Positions 31,758-40,406 of a DNA stretch of 46,061 nt are shown one piece after another. Both the position numbers and the translations under genes were made by a program. The stretch is from Bacilli bacterium (GTDB lineage: Bacteria; Bacillota_I; Bacilli_A; RFN20; CAG-826), in assembly GCA_017454295.1 (NCBI GenBank), contig JAFTDF010000017.1, positions 1 through 46,061 on the forward strand, in the 5' to 3' direction. Numbering within the stretch: the stretch's first letter is position 1; each line of letters starts with the position of its first letter. The notes below the pieces were generated by a model, which ran no database searches, was not told where the DNA came from, and saw nothing but the letters and a program-made list of their open reading frames with translations.

Positions 31758-32731
31758 GCTACGTCGTTTCCTTCTTATCCATGGCCATCAAGTTCGCCAC
31801 GGTCTTTCTCTTTGGGGCCACGGGCGAAATCATCAACCAGAAATCGGGCCATTTGAACATGGGCACCCCCGGCATCATGTATATGGGTGCCCTCGGCGGA
31901 ATCCTAGGCGAACGCATCTATCTGGATTCGATTCCCGCCGATGTGGCGCTCAATCCGTTTATGATCGTGTTCTTGCCGATCGTATTCGCCGTCATCTTCG
32001 GCGCCATCGGCGGAGCCATCTTCTCTTTCTTTACGGTCACCTTGCGCTGCAACCAAAACGTCACTGGTTTGACCTTGACCACCTTTGGCGTCGGACTTGC
32101 CTGCTTTTTCATCGGCACCATGGACACCACCCGTATGTCCGAAGCCGGCCTCGCCTTGCAGCACGCCTTCCCAGATTATGCCAATGCGGGGTGGTTTGGC
32201 GAAATCTTCTTATCGCAAAGCTGGTTTACCTATTTGGGCATCGTCGTGGCCATTGCCACCGCGGTCATCATCAAGTTCACCCGTGTTGGGTTGAATCTTC
32301 GTGCCGTGGGCGAGAACGCTTTCGCCGCGGATAATGCCGGTATCAACGTTGCCCGTTACCGCTATATCGCCACCATCATCGGTGGGGCCATCGCCGGCAT
32401 CGGCGGCGCCTTCTATGAACTGGATAACGTCAAAGGCATGTTCAACGTCGCCGACGGCATCGATGCCTTCGGTTGGCTTGCCCTTTGCATCGTCATCTTC
32501 TCCTTGTGGCGCCCCATGATCGCCATCGGCGCCTCCTTCCTCTTTGCCTGTCTATCTATTGCCCCGACGTTCTTCGCCCCCTATCTTGGCGCGGCCGGAT
32601 ACGTCACCTATATCCTCAAGATGGTTCCTTACGTAGCCACGGTCGTCGTATTGATCGTCGTCTCCGTATTGAGTAAAAAGAACCAGGCGCCAGCCTCACT
32701 GGGGGTGCCCTATTTCCGGGAGGACCGTTAG
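31754..32731 (+). CDS. Nucleoside ABC importer permease (NupQ type)
   Basis: This 325-residue membrane protein has about 9-10 hydrophobic segments and is the second permease. It has ATGEIINQKSGHLNMGTPGIMYMGA near the start and the coupling loop KFTRVGLNLRAVGENAFAADNAGINVARYR near residue 175. Length is normal for the family. It ends the core importer operon. About 100 bases separate it from the NCS2 permease gene, which probably shares the transcript because no terminator or clear promoter lies between. Confidence 0.92.
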   Translation: MSYVVSFLSMAIKFATVFLFGATGEIINQKSGHLNMGTPGIMYMGALGGILGERIYLDSIPADVALNPFMIVFLPIVFAVIFGAIGGAIFSFFTVTLRCNQNVTGLTLTTFGVGLACFFIGTMDTTRMSEAGLALQHAFPDYANAGWFGEIFLSQSWFTYLGIVVAIATAVIIKFTRVGLNLRAVGENAFAADNAGINVARYRYIATIIGGAIAGIGGAFYELDNVKGMFNVADGIDAFGWLALCIVIFSLWRPMIAIGASFLFACLSIAPTFFAPYLGAAGYVTYILKMVPYVATVVVLIVVSVLSKKNQAPASLGVPYFREDR

Positions 32732-32763
32732 CGACCAGATACCGACAAGACGACGTGAATGAC

Positions 32764-32811
32764 ATGGGGCGTTACCGAGAAAACAGCACCCCTAAAACCC
32801 ATCCTTCTCGG
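32764..32811 (+). other. Possible pseudoknotted leader of the NCS2 permease gene
   Basis: CCGAGAA (32775-32781) pairs perfectly with TTCTCGG (32805-32811). ATGGG (32764-32768), upstream of that stem, can pair with CCCAT (32798-32802) inside its loop, giving an H-type pseudoknot. The structure sits just before the AAGGAGG site of a purine permease gene. It matches no riboswitch class I recognise, and may be chance. Confidence 0.35.
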
Positions 32812-32833
32812 CGCAATTAAGGAGGCTATTCTT

Positions 32834-34273
32834 ATGCCACAACAGACAAACATCATCTACAACGTAGAAGATAAACCCTCTTGGGGGAAGACGTTCATCT
32901 TTGCGCTTCAGCAGCTTCTTGCGATTTTGGCTGCGACCATCGCCGTCCCTTCCATCATCAACGGCTCTTTCCCCGACGCCAATATGTCGGCCGCGGCAGC
33001 CTTATTCGGAGCGGGAGCAGGCACCTTGGTTTATCTCTTATTCACCAAGTTCAAGAGCCCGGTATTCTTGGGTAGTTCATTCGCCTTCATCGGTTCGATG
33101 ATGGCCGCTTTTGCCGGCGCCGTCAGTGCATCGGTCGGTTATATCGGCATCATCCTAGGGGCGTTATTTGCCGGACTGGTTTATGTTGTGATTGCCTTAG
33201 TCGTTAAATTTGTCGGTACCAAATGGATCAGCCGTTTGATGCCCGCGGTCGTCATCGGTCCGACCGTCGCCATCATCGGTCTCTCCTTGGCTAGCAACGC
33301 CATCAACGACCTCACCGGAGGCGCCAACGACATCGCCGCGATGACCGGCACCCAATGGCACTGCTTGGTCGTCGGTCTTATCACCTTGTTCACCACCATC
33401 TGCTTCTCCATCTTTGGGAAGAAGTTCCTCAAGATGATCCCCTTCGTCATCGGTATCCTCACCGGCTATATCGTCGCCGCCATCTTCACCGGCTGCGGCT
33501 GGGCCATCGGGGACGATAACATCAAGCTCATCGACTTCACTAAGTTCCAACACATCGAATGGTATCCCAACTTCGCCTTCATCAAATCGATCGAAGGATT
33601 CAAAGAATTCCATAACGCCGGCGAGTTCTTCGCCTATTTCGGCACGATCGCCGTCGCTTATGTTCCCGTTGCCTTTGTTGTCTTTGCCGAACATATCGCC
33701 GACCATAAGAACCTCTCATCCGTTATCGGCCGCGATTTGTTAAAAGAACCCGGTTTAGATAAGACGCTTCTTGGTGACGGCGTTGGCTCGATGGCCGGCG
33801 CATTCTTCGGCGGCTGCCCCAACACCACCTATGGCGAATCCGTCGGAACGGTCGCCATCTCGGGCAATGCTTCGATCCGCACTATCGTCTTGACCGCCAT
33901 CATGGCCATGGTCCTCTCCTTCGTCGGTCCCTTCTCTACCTTCCTTAGCACGATTCCCGCCTGCGTCATGGGCGGCGTCTGCGTGGCCTTATACGGGTTT
34001 ATCGCCGTCTCCGGTTTGAAGATGATCCAAAAGACCGACCTCGCCGATAACCGCAACCTCTTCGTCGTCTCGGTCATCCTCATCGTCGGTATCGGCGGCA
34101 TGGTCATCAATATCGGTGGCGTCGTGAAGATCACCTCGGTCGCCTGTGCCTTGATTCTCGGTATCATCGTCAACATCGTCGTCAACATCGGAAAGAAAAA
34201 CGTCGCTCCCGCGGCTGAAGCAATTGAGGAAGAACCCTCTATTCCTGCTGAAGCGGAAGAAATCAAAGAATAA
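32834..34273 (+). CDS. NCS2-family xanthine/uracil permease
   Basis: This 479-residue membrane protein of about 14 segments moves purine or pyrimidine bases with protons or sodium. Hallmarks are ALQQLLAILAATIAVPSI, the SSFAFIGSMMAAF beta-containing helix, VPVAFVVFAEHIADHKNLSSVIGRD with the conserved Glu, and GGCPNTTYGESVGTVAISG, the substrate-site signature with QN-type NTTY variant. The last 25 residues are acidic. NTTYGES is common to uracil and xanthine members, so the base is inferred from the purine context. The ATG at 32834 with AAGGAGG is preferred to one 25 codons upstream that would run through the putative pseudoknot. A terminator follows. Confidence 0.92.
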   Translation: MPQQTNIIYNVEDKPSWGKTFIFALQQLLAILAATIAVPSIINGSFPDANMSAAAALFGAGAGTLVYLLFTKFKSPVFLGSSFAFIGSMMAAFAGAVSASVGYIGIILGALFAGLVYVVIALVVKFVGTKWISRLMPAVVIGPTVAIIGLSLASNAINDLTGGANDIAAMTGTQWHCLVVGLITLFTTICFSIFGKKFLKMIPFVIGILTGYIVAAIFTGCGWAIGDDNIKLIDFTKFQHIEWYPNFAFIKSIEGFKEFHNAGEFFAYFGTIAVAYVPVAFVVFAEHIADHKNLSSVIGRDLLKEPGLDKTLLGDGVGSMAGAFFGGCPNTTYGESVGTVAISGNASIRTIVLTAIMAMVLSFVGPFSTFLSTIPACVMGGVCVALYGFIAVSGLKMIQKTDLADNRNLFVVSVILIVGIGGMVINIGGVVKITSVACALILGIIVNIVVNIGKKNVAPAAEAIEEEPSIPAEAEEIKE

Positions 34274-34281
34274 CGATTCTC

Positions 34282-34312
34282 AAGCCCATCGATAGCGGTG
34301 GGCTTTTCTTTC
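34282..34312 (+). terminator. Terminator of the purine transport genes
   Basis: AAGCCCA pairs with TGGGCTT around a ten-base loop, followed by TTCTTTC. Confidence 0.8.
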
Positions 34313-34320
34313 ATCCCAGG

Positions 34321-34360
34321 CACAAGAAAAGGCAGCTCGATGATTCGGGCTGCCTTTGTG
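34321..34360 (-). terminator. Terminator of trmL
   Basis: GGCAGC and GCTGCC, flanked by CACAA and TTGTG, form a hairpin. On the minus strand a TTTTCTTG tail follows it. Confidence 0.7.
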
Positions 34361-34362
34361 CT

Positions 34363-34845
34363 TCAGAGTTTGCCTTCTAAGGCCAAATCTTCAAAGTTAT
34401 GTTGTCTTAGGACTTCGTAGACGGCAATGGCAACGGCGTTGGAGAGATTTAGAGAACGCAAACCTTCTCGCATTGGCATACGCAGGGTTTTCTCTTCGTG
34501 ACGGCGCAATTCGTCTTCGGGGATGCCTTTGGTTTCCTTCCCGAACATCAAATAGACTTCTTTCGGATAAGCGATTTCGGAATAGACGTGATGGGCTTTC
34601 TTGGAGAAATAATAGACATCGGCTTTCGGGTTCTTGGCATAGAAGTCATCCAGGTTTTCATAGACATGGACATCGAGTTTATCCCAATAGTCCAAACCCG
34701 CCCGTTTTAAGGAACGATCATCGATAGCGAAACCAAGCGGCTTGATTAAATGTAAGGAAGAACCCGTTGCGGCGCAGGTGCGGGCGATGTTGCCGGTATT
34801 TTGGGGAATCTCCGGCTCAAATAAGACGATGTGGATGTGATTCAT
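34363..34845 (-). CDS. trmL: tRNA (cytidine/uridine-34-2'-O)-methyltransferase
   Basis: This 160-residue SPOUT-fold enzyme methylates the 2'-O of the wobble base in tRNA-Leu isoacceptors using S-adenosylmethionine. Family hallmarks are IHIVLFEPEIPQNTGNIART at the start (Arg in motif 1), VYLMFGKETKGIP near residue 95 and RSLNLSNAVAIAVYEVLRQ near residue 125, the trefoil-knot cofactor loop. The length is typical. The ATG at 34845 is preferred to one 6 codons upstream. The divergent flavoprotein gene begins 38 bases away. A GATTAT -10-like hexamer lies 9 bases before the ATG, so its leader is very short. Confidence 0.92.
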   Translation of the reverse strand: MNHIHIVLFEPEIPQNTGNIARTCAATGSSLHLIKPLGFAIDDRSLKRAGLDYWDKLDVHVYENLDDFYAKNPKADVYYFSKKAHHVYSEIAYPKEVYLMFGKETKGIPEDELRRHEEKTLRMPMREGLRSLNLSNAVAIAVYEVLRQHNFEDLALEGKL

Positions 34846-34869
34846 GGGGAAATGATAATCCATGCGCCT

Positions 34870-34875
34870 TATAAT
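34870..34875 (+). promoter_or_regulatory. -10 hexamer TATAAT seven bases before an ATG
   Basis: TATAAT is followed by seven bases and the ATG at 34883, with no ribosome-binding site. This predicts a leaderless mRNA. Confidence 0.65.
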
Positions 34876-34882
34876 TTCCCGT

Positions 34883-35452
34883 ATGAAACCGATTTTGTGG
34901 ATCGATGCTTGTATTCGGGAGGGTTCTCGTACCAGAGAACTTGCCCTTGCTTATTTAGAGGCGAGGGGCCAAGCCTACCAGCATTTGGACCTGTCTTCCT
35001 TGGATATAAAGCCGATAAATGAGGCGCGCTTGAAAGAGCGTGAAGCGTTGCTTGCAAAAGGCGCTTTCGACGATGAGTTCTTCGCTTTGGCAAGGCAATT
35101 CGCGGAAGCCGAGGAGATTGTGATTTCCGCGCCGTTTTACGATGGCTCGTTCCCTTCGATTTTGAAAATCTATTTCGAGAATATTTCCGTCGGTGGGATT
35201 TGCTTCCGTTATGAAGGCCCTCGCCCGGTGGGGCTTGTGGCTGCCAAGCGGCTGGTTTATGTCTATACCAGCGGTGGCCCCCTCACCCATAGCGATCAAG
35301 CCTTCCCCTATATCAAAACCTTGTGCGGGGGCTTATATGGCATCCCAAACATCATTCCCTTATCCGCGGAATGTTTGGATATCGATGGCATGGATGCAAA
35401 TGCCATCTTTGCCCAAGCCAAAGCGCACGCCAAGGAAATCGCCAAAAAATAA
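34883..35452 (+). CDS. Flavodoxin-fold NAD(P)H oxidoreductase (azoreductase-like)
   Basis: This 189-residue protein has the flavodoxin-like fold of FMN-dependent NAD(P)H quinone reductases and azoreductases: ILWIDACIREGSRTRELALAYLE (phosphate-binding start), IVISAPFYDGSFPSILKIYFENI near residue 85 (the P-F/W-Y-x-G-x-P FMN loop) and VYTSGGPL near residue 130. The likely reaction is two-electron reduction of quinones or azo compounds with FMN. It is a single gene, divergent from trmL, ending in a hairpin terminator. Confidence 0.85.
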   Translation: MKPILWIDACIREGSRTRELALAYLEARGQAYQHLDLSSLDIKPINEARLKEREALLAKGAFDDEFFALARQFAEAEEIVISAPFYDGSFPSILKIYFENISVGGICFRYEGPRPVGLVAAKRLVYVYTSGGPLTHSDQAFPYIKTLCGGLYGIPNIIPLSAECLDIDGMDANAIFAQAKAHAKEIAKK

Positions 35453-35454
35453 AT

Positions 35455-35478
35455 ATCGTGGGGATCTGCCCACGATTT
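35455..35478. terminator. Terminator between convergent genes
   Basis: ATCGTGGG pairs perfectly with CCCACGAT around six bases, with TTTC on one side and an A-rich flank on the other. Confidence 0.8.
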
Positions 35479-36017
35479 CAATAATCCGTGGCTTCGTTTA
35501 ATGGCAAGGAAGAAACGATGCTTCGATAGTTTTCGTATTGGGACCAAAGGGCTTCTGGCATGGCTTTGCGGAAGCTTGCTTCGTCACCCTGACTTAAATA
35601 GGTTCGAATTAAGGAAGAAGAGATCGGCAGTTCGGACCGCTCGACTTCTAAAATCGGAAGCTCGGGAATGGAAGCAAACCAACGATTGTTCTTGTCTTCT
35701 TTCCCTTGGATAAAGCAATCCACGTGGCCTACGGCTTCTTCCGCTTTGGCGATGACATATTCGCCCCAAGCCCCGACGTTGCCGACCCCAATATCGGGAA
35801 GGGGAGCCACTTGAACCTGATCGCCAAAGACCAAACGGAACATCTCCGCTCGGGTTTGGTAATCAAAAGGATTGTGCGAAGTGTTGCTGGCTTGGGAGGA
35901 GCCAATCAATACCAAAACGCGGTCGCAATGGCGAAGGGCTTCCTTCACGATTTTGACATGGCCTAGATGCAAGGGCTGGAAGCGCCCGACGATCACGCCT
36001 TGCTTATATTCTTTCAT
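35478..36017 (-). CDS. Nicotinamide/nicotinate-nucleotide adenylyltransferase (NadM type)
   Basis: This 179-residue nucleotidyltransferase has VIVGRFQPLHLGHVKIVKEAL (HxGH motif) at the start, VLVLIGSSQASNTSHNPFDY, CFIQGKEDKNNRWFASIPE and the C-terminal ISSSLIRTYL signature. It adds AMP from ATP to nicotinamide or nicotinate mononucleotide. The pattern is closer to NadM than to the usual bacterial NadD. Its start overlaps the nadE stop by ATGA, so the last two steps of NAD synthesis are cotranslated. A longer frame five codons upstream is unlikely. Confidence 0.85.
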   Translation of the reverse strand: MKEYKQGVIVGRFQPLHLGHVKIVKEALRHCDRVLVLIGSSQASNTSHNPFDYQTRAEMFRLVFGDQVQVAPLPDIGVGNVGAWGEYVIAKAEEAVGHVDCFIQGKEDKNNRWFASIPELPILEVERSELPISSSLIRTYLSQGDEASFRKAMPEALWSQYENYRSIVSSLPLNEATDY

Positions 36018-36745
36018 TCTTCGGGTTTGCAATAAGGCATCGGGGTGATCTTGTGCAGATTGATGCGGTGAAGGCGATCGATTTTCGCCTTGGCTTCCTC
36101 GTTATCGATTTCTCCGGTGCGGATATAACGGTCGAGTTCGGCGTAGGTGAAGCCAAGCTTTTGTTCGTCGGAGAGTCCACTCATGCCGTCTTCGGGAACC
36201 TTTTCCACGAACTTGGCGGGCAATCCCAACTCACGTCCGATTTCCCGAACCTCGGTTTTCGTATAGGCGGAAAGGGGAGAGAAGTCGCCCGCGGAATCGC
36301 CGAACTTGGTGGAATAGCCCACATAGTCTTCGGAGAGGTTGCAGGTATTGGCGACCCGGCCGCCCACGATACCGCAGATGCCATAAAGGACGGTCATACG
36401 GACACGGGCCGGGGTGTTGGTCTTATAGACGTCGTAACGATTGGGGACGATATCCATCTCATCGCCGATAAGACGGGCGAGATCCAACACGGGCTCTTCG
36501 ATGTTGACGCAATAATGGGGAATGCCCAGGAAATCGATGAGTTCCTGGGAGACGTTGATGTCGTGTTGGATGCCGTTGGGCATCATGACGCCGATGACGT
36601 TTTCCTTGCCCAGGGCCTTCACAAGCAACGCGGCCACGACCGAGGAATCGGTGCCCCCGGAAATGCCGATGACGGCCTTGCAGCCTTTGCCGTTTTGTTC
36701 AAAGTAATCTTTGATCCATTGGATGATGTGTTCGCTCTTTTTCAT
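36014..36745 (-). CDS. nadE: Ammonia-dependent NAD+ synthetase
   Basis: This 243-residue enzyme converts nicotinate adenine dinucleotide to NAD+ using ATP and ammonia. It has the PP-loop AVIGISGGTDSSVVAALL near residue 25, the family segment ARVRMTVLYGICG, NTCNLSEDYVGYSTKFGDSAGDFSPLSAYTKTEV and a KVPEDGMSGLSDEQKLGF lid. There is no N-terminal nitrilase-like glutaminase domain, which marks the ammonia-only form. AGGAGG lies 8 bases before the ATG. It forms an operon with the adenylyltransferase gene downstream. Confidence 0.94.
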   Translation of the reverse strand: MKKSEHIIQWIKDYFEQNGKGCKAVIGISGGTDSSVVAALLVKALGKENVIGVMMPNGIQHDINVSQELIDFLGIPHYCVNIEEPVLDLARLIGDEMDIVPNRYDVYKTNTPARVRMTVLYGICGIVGGRVANTCNLSEDYVGYSTKFGDSAGDFSPLSAYTKTEVREIGRELGLPAKFVEKVPEDGMSGLSDEQKLGFTYAELDRYIRTGEIDNEEAKAKIDRLHRINLHKITPMPYCKPEE

Positions 36746-36765
36746 TGCAAAATCCTCCTGCTTTA

Positions 36766-36797
36766 AAAGAAAACGACGTGGTTGCGCCGTTTTTTGG
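36766..36797 (-). terminator. Terminator of the amylase gene
   Basis: On the minus strand AAAACG-g-CG pairs with CG-t-CGTTTT around a seven-base loop, followed by CTTTT. Confidence 0.7.
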
Positions 36798-36801
36798 TTG
36801 A

Positions 36802-38898
36802 TTAGGAAATCTTCGAAAGGGTTCCCGAAACGCCGTTATCCAAGACGTAGACGGCGAGGTTACCTTTGCCGGAGACGGTGACGTTGAGGGTGCCGCCGGA
36901 GACGTTCTGGCTATTGCCGGAAACGAGGTCGACGTACTTGCCGTTGGGGAGTCCGGAGAAGGTCTGGCCACCAGAGATCGCGACGGCCGCGACGGAATCT
37001 TTGCCGCCGGAAGTATAGCGACGGACGAACTTGAGGTCGCCGAAGCTCTTGTATTGGCCAAGGCTCAAGGCAGGCACTTTCAGACGGATCTTGTTGAGCA
37101 TCTGGACGTGCTTGGAAAGGCTATAGGAGAGGGTGGTCTTGACGGTGCCGGAAGCGGTGTATTTACCGAAGTCGGTGGCTTTGACGGTCCCTTCGAGCTG
37201 TTCGCCGAAGTAGGCACGGCCCGAATCCTTTAGGGCGAGGTTAGGACCTTCGTCGATGGTCTTGCCCTTTTGGAATTCGACTTCCGAACCATAGTAGATG
37301 CAGGGGATACCGCGGAAGGTGAAGATGAGGGAGAGGTTTTCCTTCCAGGCTTCGGTGCCTTCGTTATAACGGATCTTTTCCGCACCGTCGGGTCCGTAGT
37401 CGTGGGAATCGACGTAGGTGACGTTGTAGGAAGCGTCGTTATAGTACTGGTCGTTATTGACGGCAACGTTATAGGCGTCGCGGGCATATTGGAAGTTCCA
37501 GTGCATCGGGAAATCGATGACACCGGAGCCGCTCCACTTGGAATGGTCGGGGGTGTGGTAGGCACCGTTCTTTAAGAAGACGTTGTCGGAGGTGGGCTGG
37601 TTGGTGTTGGCGTTGTCGTTCCAGTTTTGGAGGGTCGACTTGGAGTTGGTCTCGGTATCGCCCCAGGCATAGGTCTTGCTTTCCTTCCAGGTGTAGAAGG
37701 GCGCGGAGTCGCAAGCCTGGCCATGGTTCCAAACTTCACGGACGCGGGTGCAAACTTCGCCAAACATGAAGAAGTTTTTGTTACCGCATTTGGTCGCGTA
37801 TTCCTTGAAGGCGGGGAAGAGGTAGTTGTTGAAGGTGAGACGGGAGATGTGCTTCATCGTATCGATACGGAAGGCATCGACGCCCATGCGGATGAATTGG
37901 CCATAGCAATCGACGAGGTAGTTGCAGACGGTCGGGTTCTCGGTGTTGAGGTCGACGCAGTCCCCGGCCATCTGACCCGTTTGCTCGATGTATTGCTCAT
38001 AGGACATGTTCTTTTCGTGATGGTAGATGAGCTTATCGTCATGGCCACGGCCCTTGAGTTCGGTGGAGGTGTTCTTCATCGAATCGATACGGGCACCGTA
38101 TTGGGAATTGCCATCGCTGGTGGCGTAGTTATCCGGAAGCAAGGACTTATCCTTTTGCTTCATGCCGTTGATGGTGAAATCCTTCGCATCTTTTTGGAAC
38201 ATCGGGAAGAGGTTTTCTTCACCGAAGTTGCCGGTATGGTTGAAGACAACGTCGAGGACGATCTTCATATCGCGCTTATGAGCTTCGTCGATGACGTCTT
38301 GGAAGGCGACGTCTTCGGATTCGTAACGGGGGTCGACTTCGGAGAAGTTGATCGCGTGGTAGCCATGGTAGTCATAACCGGAGGCATTCTTAACGACCGG
38401 GGTGATCCAGATGGCGGTAAAGCCAAGCGCCTTGATGTAATCCATCTTCTCGATGAGACCCTTGAAGTCGCCACGCCAGGCGGGGTCTTGGTCGGAGTTG
38501 TTACGGCCATCCCAGCAACGGACGTTGTTGGACTTATCCCCATCGTAGAAACGGGTGGTCATGGCAAAGTAGATGGATTCCTGACGGAAGTCGGTGCGCT
38601 TGCCCTTATAGGGGGAAAGGATCTTCCAGTGGTCGTCTTTATATTTCTTCCAGACGGGGAAGTCCTTATAGGAAGCGGCTTTCTTGACTTCGGTATAGCC
38701 ATCGATCCCGGGCTTGGAGCCGTCGCGGCTGACCGATTCGTAGGAAGTATCGCACGCATCTTCACTGGAAACGACGCTGGAGTCGGCTTTGCTTTCTTCG
38801 GATTGCTCCCCGGAAGAAGCTTCGGGGTTGTTACCGCTACAAGCGGACAGTAGGCCCATTAAGGTAAGGGCGAACAAAGGAAAAGTACGGTGTTTCAT
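36802..38898 (-). CDS. Secreted GH13 alpha-amylase lipoprotein
   Basis: This 698-residue lipoprotein has a signal ending LLSAC (Cys20) and a Ser/Glu-rich spacer (residues about 21-55) that holds the enzyme off the membrane. The GH13 barrel follows: FTAIWITPVVKN, VLDVVFNHTGN (region I), VDAFRIDTMKHI (region II, nucleophile Asp), FFMFGEVCTR (region III, acid/base Glu) and YVDSHDYGPDG (region IV). A C-terminal beta domain covers about 610-698. It should cut alpha-1,4 bonds of starch or glycogen outside the cell. TATACT lies 6 bases before the ATG, so the mRNA is probably leaderless. Confidence 0.92.
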   Translation of the reverse strand: MKHRTFPLFALTLMGLLSACSGNNPEASSGEQSEESKADSSVVSSEDACDTSYESVSRDGSKPGIDGYTEVKKAASYKDFPVWKKYKDDHWKILSPYKGKRTDFRQESIYFAMTTRFYDGDKSNNVRCWDGRNNSDQDPAWRGDFKGLIEKMDYIKALGFTAIWITPVVKNASGYDYHGYHAINFSEVDPRYESEDVAFQDVIDEAHKRDMKIVLDVVFNHTGNFGEENLFPMFQKDAKDFTINGMKQKDKSLLPDNYATSDGNSQYGARIDSMKNTSTELKGRGHDDKLIYHHEKNMSYEQYIEQTGQMAGDCVDLNTENPTVCNYLVDCYGQFIRMGVDAFRIDTMKHISRLTFNNYLFPAFKEYATKCGNKNFFMFGEVCTRVREVWNHGQACDSAPFYTWKESKTYAWGDTETNSKSTLQNWNDNANTNQPTSDNVFLKNGAYHTPDHSKWSGSGVIDFPMHWNFQYARDAYNVAVNNDQYYNDASYNVTYVDSHDYGPDGAEKIRYNEGTEAWKENLSLIFTFRGIPCIYYGSEVEFQKGKTIDEGPNLALKDSGRAYFGEQLEGTVKATDFGKYTASGTVKTTLSYSLSKHVQMLNKIRLKVPALSLGQYKSFGDLKFVRRYTSGGKDSVAAVAISGGQTFSGLPNGKYVDLVSGNSQNVSGGTLNVTVSGKGNLAVYVLDNGVSGTLSKIS

Positions 38899-38904
38899 GC
38901 CCTT

Positions 38905-38910
38905 AGTATA
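38905..38910 (-). promoter_or_regulatory. -10 hexamer TATACT six bases before the amylase ATG
   Basis: On the minus strand TTTAGA, a 17-base spacer and TATACT precede the ATG at 38898 by six bases. Confidence 0.65.
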
Positions 38911-38954
38911 CCTGAGTTATTTTGTTTTCTAAACAAAGGAATGGAGGCCGGCAA

Positions 38955-39473
38955 CTAGTCCCCGAGTTTTTTCGGGTTCTTGTTACGGTAGACGCAGAAG
39001 CGGATCATATTGCCGTTATCTTCTTCGGGTTCCGTCTCCGAAACGAGCTCGAAATCCGGTTCTTCATCGATGTTGACGAAGAAGACCTCGGCGCCTCCGT
39101 CGGCATCGATTTTGGTGAGGTAGACCTCATCGACATAGGGAAGCATTTGCTTATAGATTGAGGCTCCGCCAATGATGAAGACATCGTCTTTTTCTTTGGC
39201 GATGGCGATTTGGGTGAGGAAGTCTTCGAAGGAATGGACGTTCAATACGCCCTGGTAATTATGGTTTTCGTCTTGGGATAAGACGATATTCACCCGTTTG
39301 GGTAACGGTTTGCTGCCCGGGAAGGAAAGCAGGGTGTTCTCCCCCATGGCCACGGTGTGCCCGGAAGTGGTTTGCCGAAAGAAGGCCATGTCCTTGGGCT
39401 GACGGAAGAGCAATCCGTTGCGTTTTCCGATGCCGTATTTGTTATCGCAATTGAGGATGGAAATGAGTTTCAT
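38955..39473 (-). CDS. folA: Dihydrofolate reductase
   Basis: This 172-residue enzyme reduces dihydrofolate to tetrahydrofolate with NADPH. Family features are MKLISILNCDNKYGIGKRNGL at the start, PKDMAFFRQTTSGHTVAMGENT with the NADPH-contacting region, KRVNIVLSQ and VFIIGGASIYKQMLPYVDEVYLT near residue 100-120. Its start overlaps the thyA stop by ATGA, coupling it to the enzyme that produces dihydrofolate. No clear terminator follows before the amylase promoter. Confidence 0.93.
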   Translation of the reverse strand: MKLISILNCDNKYGIGKRNGLLFRQPKDMAFFRQTTSGHTVAMGENTLLSFPGSKPLPKRVNIVLSQDENHNYQGVLNVHSFEDFLTQIAIAKEKDDVFIIGGASIYKQMLPYVDEVYLTKIDADGGAEVFFVNIDEEPDFELVSETEPEEDNGNMIRFCVYRNKNPKKLGD

Positions 39474-40300
39474 ATGGCAACCGGGATTTTCTCCTCAAGG
39501 GTTTCGTATTCGTAATCGATGAGTTTGAAGTCTTCCACTTTGAAATCATAAAAGCCTTTGATTTCGGGATTGATCCAAAGTTTGGGGGCTTTGTGCTGCG
39601 GCTTGGCGATGACTTTCTCCACCAAAGGGATATGACGGTCATAGATGTGGGCGTCGGCGATGACGTGGAGCAAAGTGCCGGGTTTCAGTCCGGAGACCTG
39701 AGCGAACATCATCAGTAACAAGGAATATTGCAGCACGTTCCAGTTATTCGCGGTGAGCATGTCGTTGGAGCGTTGGTTCAAGATCCCGTTGAGCGTATCC
39801 CCCGAGACATTGAAGGTCATGGAATAGGCGCAGGGGTAAAGACCCATCTCATGGAGGTCTTCGAAGTTATAGATATTGGTGAGGATGCGCCGCGATTGGG
39901 GATTGTGCTTCAAATCGTAGAGAACGCGGTCGACTTGGTCGAATTCCCCTTCCGGATAAATGGCTTTCTTGCCAAGTTGATAGCCATAGGCTTTGCCAAT
40001 GGAGCCATTTTCATCGGCCCAGGAATCCCAGATATGGGAATGGAGGTCATGAATGTTATTGGACTTCTTTTGCCAAATCCAAAGGATTTCATCCAAGCAG
40101 CTCTTAAACGCGGTCCGACGAATCGTCAAAATCGGCAATTCCTCAGAGAGATCATAACGGTTGACGATGCCAAAGCGTTTGATGGTGTGGGCGGGGGTGC
40201 CGTCTTCCCAGTGGGGACGGACGGGCAGATGTTCATCGGAAAACCCCTTCTCCAAGATCTCCTTCATATTCGACACAAAGATTTCGTCGGCACGGCTCAT
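39470..40300 (-). CDS. thyA: Thymidylate synthase (Bacillus ThyA/phi3T type)
   Basis: This 276-residue enzyme methylates dUMP to dTMP using methylenetetrahydrofolate. WEDGTPAHTIKRFGI, ELPILTIRRTAFKSCLDEILWIWQ, GYQLGKK, the active-site LYPCAYSM (catalytic Cys), NQRSNDMLTANNWNV and KLWINPEIKGFYDFKVEDFKLI match the ThyA of Bacillus subtilis and phage phi3T more closely than E. coli-type ThyA. The first residue of the usual PPC motif is replaced (YPC). GAGGTAATCACT precedes the ATG, and a TATAAT -10 lies about 20 bases before it. Operon with folA. Confidence 0.93.
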   Translation of the reverse strand: MSRADEIFVSNMKEILEKGFSDEHLPVRPHWEDGTPAHTIKRFGIVNRYDLSEELPILTIRRTAFKSCLDEILWIWQKKSNNIHDLHSHIWDSWADENGSIGKAYGYQLGKKAIYPEGEFDQVDRVLYDLKHNPQSRRILTNIYNFEDLHEMGLYPCAYSMTFNVSGDTLNGILNQRSNDMLTANNWNVLQYSLLLMMFAQVSGLKPGTLLHVIADAHIYDRHIPLVEKVIAKPQHKAPKLWINPEIKGFYDFKVEDFKLIDYEYETLEEKIPVAI

Positions 40301-40367
40301 AGTGATTACCTCGGGGAGATTATAAAAGAGGAACGAAGAAACATTAAGGCGAAGTTATCCAAGATGG

Positions 40368-40397
40368 ATAAAAAAGCCCAAGGTTTTTGCCTCGGGC
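40368..40397 (-). terminator. Terminator of the nuclease gene
   Basis: On the minus strand GCCC-g-AGG pairs with CCT-t-GGGC around CAAAAA, followed by TTTTTTA. Confidence 0.8.
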
Positions 40398-40406
40398 AAT
40401 TTGGGA

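Noticed and set aside
37627..38853. A 408-codon plus-strand frame opposite the amylase gene
   Set aside because: It is the antisense shadow of a GH13 gene with all catalytic motifs, and has valine/glycine-rich shadow composition with no ribosome-binding site.
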